IMG/VR virus record: IMGVR_UViG_3300017708_001677
Coordinates: 1 to 35,426 of that record
Origin: a virus
Length of the DNA stretch: 35,426 bases
Strand: one strand, 5' to 3'
Part shown: in pieces, positions 6,826-13,605 of the stretch
Layout: each line of letters opens with the position of its first letter
Numbering within the stretch: position 1 is the stretch's first letter
Translations under genes and position numbers: made by a program
Notes under the pieces: model-generated
What the model was told of the DNA's origin: nothing
Databases searched by the model: none
What the model saw: the letters and a program-made list of their open reading frames with translations, nothing else

Positions 6826-9126
6826 ATGGCAGAGAACCAAACCCCCGCAAACCCAATGTTCGCAACTGATAAGAAAGCGGATATGAATGTATTTAATGAA
6901 GCAAGCCGACGCAGAGTAGCAATACACCTAAGCCGTATTGGTAAAGTATTGTCCGGTGAATTAGACGGCAAAGGTAGGTCAATTCAAAAGTTGGATATTA
7001 ACAACGGCAACCCATGTGCAACCGATGGTAATACTGTATGGCTGTCCTATCCTATTCTTCCTGATGTTCAAACTGCGGCAGAGAACCTTGTTATCAGTGA
7101 GGCTATCTTAGCCCATGAAGCGGCAGGTCATCTAAGATACACCAACTTCAACGCATGGAAGAGAATTGCTGATGCAATCAAGAGAGGCGACGACGACAGA
7201 CTCCTACATGACTTTGTGAACATTGTTGAAGATGCAAGAGTCAATTGGCTATTGGGTCAAGACTTCGCAGGTTCTAAGAAGCGTTTGGACTACACCCAAA
7301 GCCGTCTTATGGCTCAACACAAAGCAACTCTTGAAGGTAGAGTCATTGGTGACAATGAAGCCCCTAAACTTGGTGTTATTGCTATTGCTACCGAAGTCAT
7401 TTTGGCTATTCCTCACTTTGTCAATCACCCACAGGTAAATGCTATGATGGATGAGGCACGCCCACTATTTGCTGATGCTATTGCTTCCCAAGACACTTCA
7501 ACAGTCATTAAGAAAGCAAGAGTTATCTTGGAAATATACAGAACCCATTTCCCTGCCGACGAAACAAACGGTAGCGAGTATGGGGCTTCATCTTCACCGG
7601 AAGGCGAGGCTTTGTTTGCTGACGATATGAGCATGGATAAAATTACAGAGGCCGCTAACAACCAAAGAAAGATGAAGAAAGAAGCGGAGAAAGTTAGAAC
7701 CAAGAGATTCAAGAAAATGGAAAGGCCAACAGAGGGCAGAGATATGTCCGATGCACCTGACAACAACTCCGATGATGAAGCGGCAAATGCCGTAAATGAT
7801 GCTCTAAACGGTGCTGACGGGCAAGGAAGCGAGATGGAGGGTGATGAGTCCTCCGACTGCAACGGAGGCGAAGGAAGCGACGGAGAGGGCGAATGCGAGT
7901 CCGGTTCTCAAACTGGCGACTCTTCAAGTGCTGACGGTCAAGGTGATGAAGTCTTTGGCGAGTCCGGTGATGAGAGCGTAGGTCAAGGCGAGAGTCAAGA
8001 CGCTTCTAATGTCGAAGGCGAAGTCATTACCGCCCCTGCTGAAACAGGCGAAAGCGGTTCTTATGGCGTTGGTAATGCTTTGGCTAAAACAGGCGAAGGC
8101 ACGGCTGATGTTCAAATGATGAGCGAGATGCAAGACATTCTTGATGAGTTAGGCGACATGATTGACTATGAAGTTGAATACATTGAAGAGAACGGTGATA
8201 TGTTCCAAGATGATTCGGGCGTTGATGGTGGAGGTCGCTTCTATGGTCATGATGTAGTAGTCGGTAAGAAGCATGACGAGTCCACCGACTTTAGCATGAG
8301 AACTGACGGATATGCAGTTGTTGAGCGAACCAACAGAGCCGGTATTAAGAGAATTGGTAAAGTCATGAAGAACTTGGTCAAGGGTGCTGATACAAGATTC
8401 AACTCCCATAAGAAAAGAGGTCGCCTTGACACCCGTAGGCTATGGGCGCATTCAACCTCCGATAAGGTATTCAAGACTGACAAAATTTCACCAGAATTCA
8501 AGGCTAATGTAGTTGTCTTGATTGATGCAAGCGGCTCTATGGGTTGCACTGTGCCAAGTGAGGATAGTAGATACAAGAGCCGTGCTGACTGTGCGGCAGA
8601 GGCGGCAATTACTATTTCTTCAACTCTTGAAGATATTGGGGCAACCTATGAGGTTGTTGATTTCTTTTCTCAATATGGCAGAGGTTCTAGGACTCAAGCC
8701 CCTAACGGTGAAACCCGAATTACTCAAAGAAAAAGATTTGATGAAACACTAAACTCCAAGACCAAAGCGGCTATTGCTAAGAGTCATGTTGGCCGTGAAA
8801 ATGCTGACGGCTTTGCTCTAAGATGGGCTATTGACAGAACTGCACACTTTGGTAATGAAGGTGCTAAGAGAATTGTCTTTGTTATTAGCGACGGTTCACC
8901 TGCCGGTCCAGCCCCACCACATCATTCTTCCCGTTCTCACTTAGTTAGTGTATTGAAAGAAGCGGAAGATGAAGATGTAATCATTTTCTCTGTTGGTATT
9001 GCAGGTATGGACACAAGCCGATACTATGGCAATCACGGCCATGCAAGCGTGTCTAATACCGCTAACTTAGCCCAAGACATTCTCTTGCCATTAAAGGCAT
9101 GTTTGAAGAAAGCACTACGAGCGTGA
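6826..9126 (+). CDS. CobT-like protein: zincin-like N-terminus, acidic middle, C-terminal VWA domain
   Basis: A 766-residue protein, likely partner of the MoxR ATPase. Near the N-terminus HEAAGH (H97-H102) followed by NIVEDARV (N132, E135, D136) looks like the metallopeptidase-type domain known from some VWA proteins. Residues of about 300-430 are very acidic and rich in Gly/Ser/Asp/Glu, as in CobT. The C-terminal VWA domain has the MIDAS motif DASGS (D567, S569, S571) and a later SDGSPAG. CobT binds CobS in cobalt chelatase, but related pairs serve other tasks; in Acidianus two-tailed virus the VWA protein works with a MoxR ATPase. Start at 6826 is set by the TATA box 25 nt upstream. Whether the HExxxH site is catalytic is unknown. 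Confidence 0.85.
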   Translation: MAENQTPANPMFATDKKADMNVFNEASRRRVAIHLSRIGKVLSGELDGKGRSIQKLDINNGNPCATDGNTVWLSYPILPDVQTAAENLVISEAILAHEAAGHLRYTNFNAWKRIADAIKRGDDDRLLHDFVNIVEDARVNWLLGQDFAGSKKRLDYTQSRLMAQHKATLEGRVIGDNEAPKLGVIAIATEVILAIPHFVNHPQVNAMMDEARPLFADAIASQDTSTVIKKARVILEIYRTHFPADETNGSEYGASSSPEGEALFADDMSMDKITEAANNQRKMKKEAEKVRTKRFKKMERPTEGRDMSDAPDNNSDDEAANAVNDALNGADGQGSEMEGDESSDCNGGEGSDGEGECESGSQTGDSSSADGQGDEVFGESGDESVGQGESQDASNVEGEVITAPAETGESGSYGVGNALAKTGEGTADVQMMSEMQDILDELGDMIDYEVEYIEENGDMFQDDSGVDGGGRFYGHDVVVGKKHDESTDFSMRTDGYAVVERTNRAGIKRIGKVMKNLVKGADTRFNSHKKRGRLDTRRLWAHSTSDKVFKTDKISPEFKANVVVLIDASGSMGCTVPSEDSRYKSRADCAAEAAITISSTLEDIGATYEVVDFFSQYGRGSRTQAPNGETRITQRKRFDETLNSKTKAAIAKSHVGRENADGFALRWAIDRTAHFGNEGAKRIVFVISDGSPAGPAPPHHSSRSHLVSVLKEAEDEDVIIFSVGIAGMDTSRYYGNHGHASVSNTANLAQDILLPLKACLKKALRA

Positions 9127-9132
9127 TACAAA

Positions 9133-9339
9133 ATGAAATACGATACGATAGCAATAAGAATGCAAACTGATGAAGGGCTACCAATAGATATTCCTAACAT
9201 ACAGGAATTGGCTCTGTTGATAGCAACGGAGGTTCACAACCTAATGAAAGAACAAGGCATTGAGGCGGGCTTAGAAGTCCTCTATGGGGGCGTTAAATCT
9301 AACACTTGGAATCAAGCCATGAAGGAGGTTGAAGCATGA
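9133..9339 (+). CDS. Small hypothetical protein
   Basis: A 68-residue acidic protein (MKYDTIAIRMQTDEG start) six bases after the VWA stop, and overlapping the next gene by ATGA. A strand (YDTIAIRM) followed by helices (IQELALLIATEVHNLMKEQ) suggests a compact alpha/beta fold. It is almost certainly co-transcribed with the VWA gene. No family recognised. Confidence 0.65.
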   Translation: MKYDTIAIRMQTDEGLPIDIPNIQELALLIATEVHNLMKEQGIEAGLEVLYGGVKSNTWNQAMKEVEA

Positions 9340-10439
9340 GTCATTTACCTTTCAAAAGTGCAAGTCAAGTTTTGATTGACGGCATCACCATTCAACACCC
9401 ACATGCAATTCAATATTTTCAAAAATTGGATAGACCAGAAATTGACAAAGACCACTACAATTCTATCTTGGCTGAAAGGGCATGGTTGCCTAATCCAGTT
9501 GTTAGAATAACTGCCCGTGCGCCATTAACTTACAATACTAAAGGAATTACTTTTACAGATGAAGATAACGAGATTTTTTCTTCCGCCCAGTCTTGTGTTG
9601 TTGGTTTTTTGTATGAAGAGATTGAAGGTGGATTGAACCAAGAATGGGCTATTGTGTTGAATAGGCCGGTGGACTCAACAGAGGATATTTACTTGTCATT
9701 TCTTAGATTATACGATGAAGAAGCGACTAAAACAAATTTTGTTCAAAAGAGAATCGGTAGTGAATCAACAATAATGCACACCTTATATCCAAGTCCAGTT
9801 GATGATGATTCAACTCAAGAGTTGTATATGAAAGACTGCGAAGCAAGATTTGTTGAATGGCGGTCATATCACAAACAACTTCAAGGGTCAGATTTTCTTG
9901 CCCGACTATTGTATGCAATAGGTCATTACTACAAAGACACCGACAGAGGCTACGATACTTTAGGATATGACTTCAACACATTCTTAGAATCATTTGATTG
10001 TGTAATTTCTAATTATGCTCGCAATATCTTAGGCCGGACTCAAGTAATAACATGGAATTTTTCTCCTAACTATTTCTCGGAATCAAGAGTTGAGTCAAGT
10101 GGTGGGTATGATTCATCAGGATTAATGAACGGCAAGTGGAAGAATATGCAACCTATTAGGCGACCAAAAATGAAACTAGGAGAACCAGTCGGAGGCGATA
10201 CGCAGGTGGGCGGGGAGTCTATAAATGTTTCTACACCTATAACCCCAATTCATTTAGATAAAAGACTACCTATTAGAATGAGGCACAACAAAGCAACGGG
10301 TGATTATTGGATAAACCAAGTAAGATGCACCGTATGCGGGCAAAGGGTTATAGTGTCGCTTAATGAGCGTGATGTGCCTCCGCCCACGCTAAAGTTGAAG
10401 TGTCCTGAATGTAGGAAAAAAGGGCTTTTGATTAAGTAG
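9336..10439 (+). CDS. Unknown protein with C-terminal zinc ribbon, last gene of the VWA operon
   Basis: A 367-residue protein. The N-terminal 270 residues match nothing I recognise. They have mixed alpha/beta character and several aromatic-rich segments (AIGHYYKDTDRGYDTLGYD). The last 40 residues carry CTVCG and, about 23 residues later, CPEC, a clear CxxC-CxxC zinc ribbon. A Gly/Ser-rich linker with possible disorder joins the two. The ATGA overlap with the preceding gene makes it part of the VWA transcript, so it is a candidate third partner of the MoxR/VWA pair, for example a substrate adaptor or DNA-binding subunit. That role is inference from position only. Confidence 0.7.
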   Translation: MSHLPFKSASQVLIDGITIQHPHAIQYFQKLDRPEIDKDHYNSILAERAWLPNPVVRITARAPLTYNTKGITFTDEDNEIFSSAQSCVVGFLYEEIEGGLNQEWAIVLNRPVDSTEDIYLSFLRLYDEEATKTNFVQKRIGSESTIMHTLYPSPVDDDSTQELYMKDCEARFVEWRSYHKQLQGSDFLARLLYAIGHYYKDTDRGYDTLGYDFNTFLESFDCVISNYARNILGRTQVITWNFSPNYFSESRVESSGGYDSSGLMNGKWKNMQPIRRPKMKLGEPVGGDTQVGGESINVSTPITPIHLDKRLPIRMRHNKATGDYWINQVRCTVCGQRVIVSLNERDVPPPTLKLKCPECRKKGLLIK

Positions 10440-10452
10440 GTCGGGTAAAAGG

Positions 10453-10474
10453 TTATATACTAGCAGTATATAGG
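10453..10474 (+). promoter_or_regulatory. Double, inverted TATA element before the winged-helix gene
   Basis: TATATACT (10454-10461), AGC, AGTATATA (10465-10472) form a perfect 8-bp inverted repeat. The right copy (GTATATAGG, 10466-10474) predicts a leaderless start at 10495. The left copy (TTATATAC) predicts a start near 10482, leaving AGGAG at 10482-10486 as a Shine-Dalgarno for the same ATG. Confidence 0.6.
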
Positions 10475-10494
10475 ACTGTACAGGAGAAAGCGAC

Positions 10495-10767
10495 ATGAAG
10501 ATACCTAAGAGCATTCGGCAAGCAATTAAAGATAAACTGGCGACTGAACAAAGACCATTGGGTGCGGGCGTTATTGCTGATGCAGTAAATAACTCTCAAA
10601 AATACCAAAGGACACCAAGACAAATGAGTTTCATTCTCAAGCGTTTAGCAAAAGAAGGCGAGATAAAGTCTGTTGAGATTTCTAAGAACGGCATTAACCG
10701 TCATGGCAACGCAAGAGTTAGATGTGAATACATGGCGGTGGGTGTTGATGACACGGTGGCTAACTAA
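10495..10767 (+). CDS. Small winged-helix DNA-binding protein
   Basis: A 90-residue basic protein. Helices (PKSIRQAIKDKLATEQ, GAGVIADAVN), then RTPRQMSFILKRLAKEGEI as recognition-type helix, and a two-stranded wing (KSVEISKNGI, ARVRCEYMA) match a winged helix-turn-helix. It is the best candidate for a virus-coded transcription regulator in the window. The palindromic TATA element before it could be its own operator, an inference. The ATG at 10495 fits both the TATA spacing and the AGGAG site. The end overlaps the next gene by 20 nt. Confidence 0.75.
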   Translation: MKIPKSIRQAIKDKLATEQRPLGAGVIADAVNNSQKYQRTPRQMSFILKRLAKEGEIKSVEISKNGINRHGNARVRCEYMAVGVDDTVAN

Positions 10768-11017
10768 CAGGGGCATACCTGAAAAGGTGCTTGTTCCCAA
10801 TAACGAATTTGGGGAAGCCTACGAAACTAAAGTTAGCGGAGTAGGCACAGTCAAAGAATGTCCGACTTGTAAAAGAGCCGGACCAATTGATGCTCTTTGG
10901 TTAGGCGACGGCAACAAATGGCCTAACATAGCGATAATATGTGGCAAACCCTGCGGCATTTTTTGGGGCTTGGCGAACCTGCCACCTGACGATTTGGTTG
11001 AAATTGTGAAAGAATAG
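10748..11017 (+). CDS. Small Cys-rich, probably zinc-binding protein
   Basis: An 89-residue protein (start MTRWLTNRGIPEK at 10748, chosen for the short overlap with the previous gene; an in-frame start at 10703 would overlap more). CPTC and CGKPC about 30 residues later give a possible zinc site. The segment between (DALWLGDGNKWPNIAIIC) resembles zinc-ribbon hairpins. Probably co-transcribed with the winged-helix gene. Function unknown. Confidence 0.6.
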   Translation: MTRWLTNRGIPEKVLVPNNEFGEAYETKVSGVGTVKECPTCKRAGPIDALWLGDGNKWPNIAIICGKPCGIFWGLANLPPDDLVEIVKE

Positions 11018-11026
11018 ACACAACGC

Positions 11027-11035
11027 TTATATAGG
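11027..11035 (+). promoter_or_regulatory. Class I TATA box for the small zinc-ribbon gene
   Basis: TTATATAGG running into GGGG-CTA-CCCC (11034-11044). Box centre is 26 nt before the ATG at 11057. It is preceded by ATAGACACAACGC, close to the ATAGACAAA element before the boxes at 4348 and 16353. Confidence 0.65.
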
Positions 11036-11056
11036 GGCTACCCCCCATCTTGTATC

Positions 11057-11227
11057 ATGGCGATAAGACACCGACAAGACGGAATAACTACCCACATTAA
11101 CTGCGACTGTTCAACAAACAGTAATGTGTATGTGGCGGAAGAAGATTTGATTTACTGTAAAACCTGCGACACTTACAGATGGACTGTTTTTAGAATGCGA
11201 CATTGGAGAGTCAATAGAACAGTATGA
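11057..11227 (+). CDS. Small zinc-ribbon protein
   Basis: A 56-residue protein starting MAIRHRQDGITTHINCDCS and ending VNRTV. Cysteines occur as CDC near residue 16 and CKTC near residue 35, a compact treble-clef or ribbon arrangement. The existence of the gene is supported by the class I TATA box exactly 26 nt before its ATG, which gives it its own leaderless transcript just before the terminase gene. Basic overall, so nucleic-acid binding is possible. No family recognised. Confidence 0.65.
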   Translation: MAIRHRQDGITTHINCDCSTNSNVYVAEEDLIYCKTCDTYRWTVFRMRHWRVNRTV

Positions 11228-11240
11228 ACAACCACAACGG

Positions 11241-11249
11241 TTCTAAACC
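11241..11249 (+). promoter_or_regulatory. Class II box for the terminase gene
   Basis: TTCTAAACC inside GGTTCTAAACC, the exact reverse complement of the GGTTTAGAACC boxes before the portal and giant fibre genes. Centre is 26 nt before the ATG at 11271. Confidence 0.6.
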
Positions 11250-11270
11250 CTAACTCCCCAAGCGGGGGTT

Positions 11271-12794
11271 ATGGGTGAACCGACCACCACCCGCCTGACA
11301 CCGGAACAGGCGAAAGCAATTGCTCTCTATCCCGACAGGTGGGCGCAATACTTCCGCACGATTGACGGCAAGCCGTTTATGCTTGATGAAAGGCCATATC
11401 TTATTGAGATTTATAGGCACTTCGGGGCTATGGAAAAGTCCGACACTACCAAAATGATAATGCTAAAATGTAGTAGGAAGGTTGAGAAAACCGAAACGAT
11501 ATGCAACTTATTGCTCTATGCGTTGCTAAATATTCCTTACTTCAATGCGGTCTATACTGCACCAAGACAACCTCAAGTGACAAGGTTTGTTGAAGAAAGA
11601 TTCAACGGTGCTATGATGAGTAGTATAAACGGTGGGTGCTTACTAAAAACAAGAATAAAATCAAGTGTCAGCCACCAAACATTCGATGTTGGGGCATTAT
11701 CTTTGAATCACTTGTATGCTTACTCCAATTGGGGTGATGCTCATGCTCTGTTGGGTATTGAGGCTGATTTGTGTTGTGTTGATGAATACCAAGACTCCGA
11801 CTCCGATGTGTTGCCTATGTTAGTTGAGATGTTGGCTCAATCCGACTATAAGTGGGTAGTTGTGTCTGGAACTGCCCGTGAACAAGGCTCGGAATTTTGG
11901 AAAATGTGGGAAAAATCAACTAAGGGAGAATGGGATAACGAAAGCCAAAAGTGGGTTCATACAGATAGTAAGGCTAACATTATCGGTTATCATATATCAC
12001 AAACTATGCACCCCGATATTAGCAAAGCCGACATAGCCCAAAAGAAAGAAACATACACACCAAGACGATATGCAAATGAGGTATTGGGTGAATTTTGGGC
12101 TGGAACTTCTAAACCTCTAACATTCGATGAAGTGCTACCTTGTCTTGATAGGAATAGAGGAATTGTTAGGGGAGTTTTACCACCCCAAGAAACTTTCATG
12201 GGTATTGACTGGGGGGCTACGACAACCGTAGTTATTATGACCGATAAGGGAGTTATACTAAATGCACTTGAACTGGATGCAAGAGAATCAGGAGAGGGTG
12301 ATGAGGTTGAACAATTAAAGAAACTTATTACAGATTATAACTGTGTGCAAGTTGTTGCTGATATTGGATATGGTGCAAGACAAGTCAAAGAATTACAAGA
12401 GGAATTTGGAGAAAGAGTTAGGTCTTGTTATTACTCATCAAGACCAATGACACCGTATGAATACAAGCGCAGGGATAACAACCGCAATCTAATCTATATG
12501 TGCGTTGTTGATAGGACAACTTATGTTGAAGAAACATTGGAACAAATTAAGCGGGCTGAAATATCATTACCCTATGAAGATGAATCACTTGACTGGGTTA
12601 TTCATCAATGGACTTCAATAACTTCATCGGCTGAAAATGATGAAAAAAATACTAAGCCCGTTAGAGGTCAAACCCTGACTAAATATGGAAGAGATAGTGA
12701 TGACCACGCTTTTCATGCGCTTATCTATGCAAGACTGGCAAGACAAGTGTATGATGGTGGAGGCTCATTGGAGATGAGGACTTTTGGTGCTTGA
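11271..12794 (+). CDS. terL: Terminase large subunit
   Basis: DNA-packaging ATPase and nuclease, 507 residues. The P-loop position reads CSRKVEKTE (C67 to E75; K73, T74), a non-classical Walker A of the type found in many TerL proteins. Walker B is LCCVDEYQDS (D171, E172) and motif III is VVVSGTAR. The RNase H-like nuclease shows D313 (GIDWGATT), D364 (VADIGYG) and D477/D478 (RDSDDHAFHA). Both activities therefore look intact. No small terminase subunit was recognised next to it. The ATG at 11271 is 26 nt after a class II box. The portal follows after two small membrane-protein genes. Confidence 0.95.
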   Translation: MGEPTTTRLTPEQAKAIALYPDRWAQYFRTIDGKPFMLDERPYLIEIYRHFGAMEKSDTTKMIMLKCSRKVEKTETICNLLLYALLNIPYFNAVYTAPRQPQVTRFVEERFNGAMMSSINGGCLLKTRIKSSVSHQTFDVGALSLNHLYAYSNWGDAHALLGIEADLCCVDEYQDSDSDVLPMLVEMLAQSDYKWVVVSGTAREQGSEFWKMWEKSTKGEWDNESQKWVHTDSKANIIGYHISQTMHPDISKADIAQKKETYTPRRYANEVLGEFWAGTSKPLTFDEVLPCLDRNRGIVRGVLPPQETFMGIDWGATTTVVIMTDKGVILNALELDARESGEGDEVEQLKKLITDYNCVQVVADIGYGARQVKELQEEFGERVRSCYYSSRPMTPYEYKRRDNNRNLIYMCVVDRTTYVEETLEQIKRAEISLPYEDESLDWVIHQWTSITSSAENDEKNTKPVRGQTLTKYGRDSDDHAFHALIYARLARQVYDGGGSLEMRTFGA

Positions 12795-12889
12795 AATTTT
12801 TTTCATAATTCCACTATCACTTTTAATCGCTTTATGGATATGGGTTTTGACCCCTGCTATACTGACTATACCCCGCTTTGGCATATACC

Positions 12890-12898
12890 TTTTTAACC
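12890..12898 (+). promoter_or_regulatory. Class II box for the small coiled-coil membrane protein
   Basis: TTTTTAACC, centre 26 nt before the ATG at 12920. It supports that start rather than the longer frame that begins upstream. The rest of 12795-12919 is T-rich non-coding DNA. Confidence 0.55.
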
Positions 12899-12919
12899 GT
12901 GTATTCTTGTCATTTTATC

Positions 12920-13180
12920 ATGCCGCCAAGCGATGCACTGTTGGAAATGATGAAACAGGTTCACGCAGATGTAGTGCAAATCAGAGACAACCATTTGGCA
13001 CATATCGCAGAGGACATAAGCGAGATAAAAGTAGAACAAGCCGAGATGAAGAAAGACATAGCAATAGTAATGGATTTCAAAACGGAAGTGGAAGGGGAAC
13101 TAAGAAGCATTGTGAAGAAAGTTATCGGGGTTGGTATTGGAATGGTAGGCGCAATTCTCGGATTACCCGTGATTATGTAA
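12920..13180 (+). CDS. Coiled-coil protein with C-terminal membrane helix (XhlA/holin-like)
   Basis: An 86-residue protein starting MPPSDALLEMMKQV. Residues of about 5-60 form a heptad-rich helix (VVQIRDNHLAHIAEDISEIK), followed by a hydrophobic C-terminus (VIGVGIGMVGAILGLPVIM) that should span the membrane. This layout resembles XhlA-type proteins found next to phage holins. With the following two-helix membrane protein it may form an exit or lysis pair; archaeal-virus lysis is poorly known, so this is inference. The start is set by the class II box. The ORF in the other frame over this region looks like a shadow. Confidence 0.7.
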   Translation: MPPSDALLEMMKQVHADVVQIRDNHLAHIAEDISEIKVEQAEMKKDIAIVMDFKTEVEGELRSIVKKVIGVGIGMVGAILGLPVIM

Positions 13181-13194
13181 AAGGAAGTGAAAAT

Positions 13195-13566
13195 ATGAGT
13201 AATAATAAAGCAAGTCAAAATGATAAATTAGTGTGGGTTATTGGTGTTCCATCAATACTGGCATTTGTAGGGTTCGCATGTTTGATTATTTGGAGAGGAT
13301 TAAACGACCCCGAATTGTTAGATAGACTTGAAGAGTATGGTATCTTATTAGGTTTCATAAGCGGTCCGGCTCTTATGTTCATGAATAGTATTCTTGAACT
13401 TTGGAAAACAGAACAAAAGAATGAAGTTGATGCTATACCTGCTGAAACAGAGGCAAGACTGGCAAGAGCAAAGGCTCAACATGAGCATGAGATGAATTTG
13501 GCTAAGGCTCAACATGACCATGAGATGAAAGTTGAGTTAGAAAAGTTGAAACTTGAAACAAAATAA
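13195..13566 (+). CDS. Two-helix membrane protein with C-terminal coiled coil (holin candidate)
   Basis: A 123-residue protein (start MSNNKASQNDK at 13195 after an AAGGAAGTG site). Two hydrophobic stretches, VWVIGVPSILAFVGFACLII and ILLGFISGPALMFMNSILEL, flank a charged loop. The C-terminus is a His-rich charged helix with two 11-residue repeats, AKAQHEHEMNL and AKAQHDHEMKV. Two helices plus a charged tail fit class II holins, and position after a XhlA-like gene supports this, but other membrane roles are open. A longer frame reaching back to 12784 exists; I reject it as it crosses the neighbouring gene. Confidence 0.7.
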   Translation: MSNNKASQNDKLVWVIGVPSILAFVGFACLIIWRGLNDPELLDRLEEYGILLGFISGPALMFMNSILELWKTEQKNEVDAIPAETEARLARAKAQHEHEMNLAKAQHDHEMKVELEKLKLETK

Positions 13567-13576
13567 GCCGATAAGG

Positions 13577-13585
13577 TTTAGAACC
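13577..13585 (+). promoter_or_regulatory. Class II box for the portal gene
   Basis: TTTAGAACC inside GGTTTAGAACC (13575-13585), identical to the 11-mer before the giant fibre gene. Centre is 25 nt before the ATG at 13606. Confidence 0.65.
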
Positions 13586-13605
13586 AAAGGCATATAGTAA
13601 GGTTC

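Noticed and set aside
7425-7862. Reverse-strand frame of 145 codons within the VWA gene.
   Set aside because: Antisense shadow of the Asp/Ser-rich coding region; no ribosome site or TATA box, and every other gene is on the + strand.
4496-9126. MoxR and CobT-like genes as a cobalt chelatase for cobalamin synthesis.
   Set aside because: No other cobalamin gene lies in the window, and the ATPase and VWA proteins carry extra domains (winged-helix-like region, zincin-like motif). CobS/CobT similarity alone does not show chelatase activity.
11252-11269. CCCC-AAGC-GGGG just before the terL ATG, as a terminator.
   Set aside because: It lies between the class II box and the predicted transcription start, so it would not be transcribed from that promoter; it has no T-run.
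12784-13566. A continuous 260-codon frame with a hydrophobic N-terminus joined to the two-helix protein.
   Set aside because: Its middle (Arg/Ser/Asn-rich, no structure) is the shadow of the well-formed coiled-coil gene at 12920 in another frame, which has its own class II box. The ATG at 13195 gives a sensible protein.
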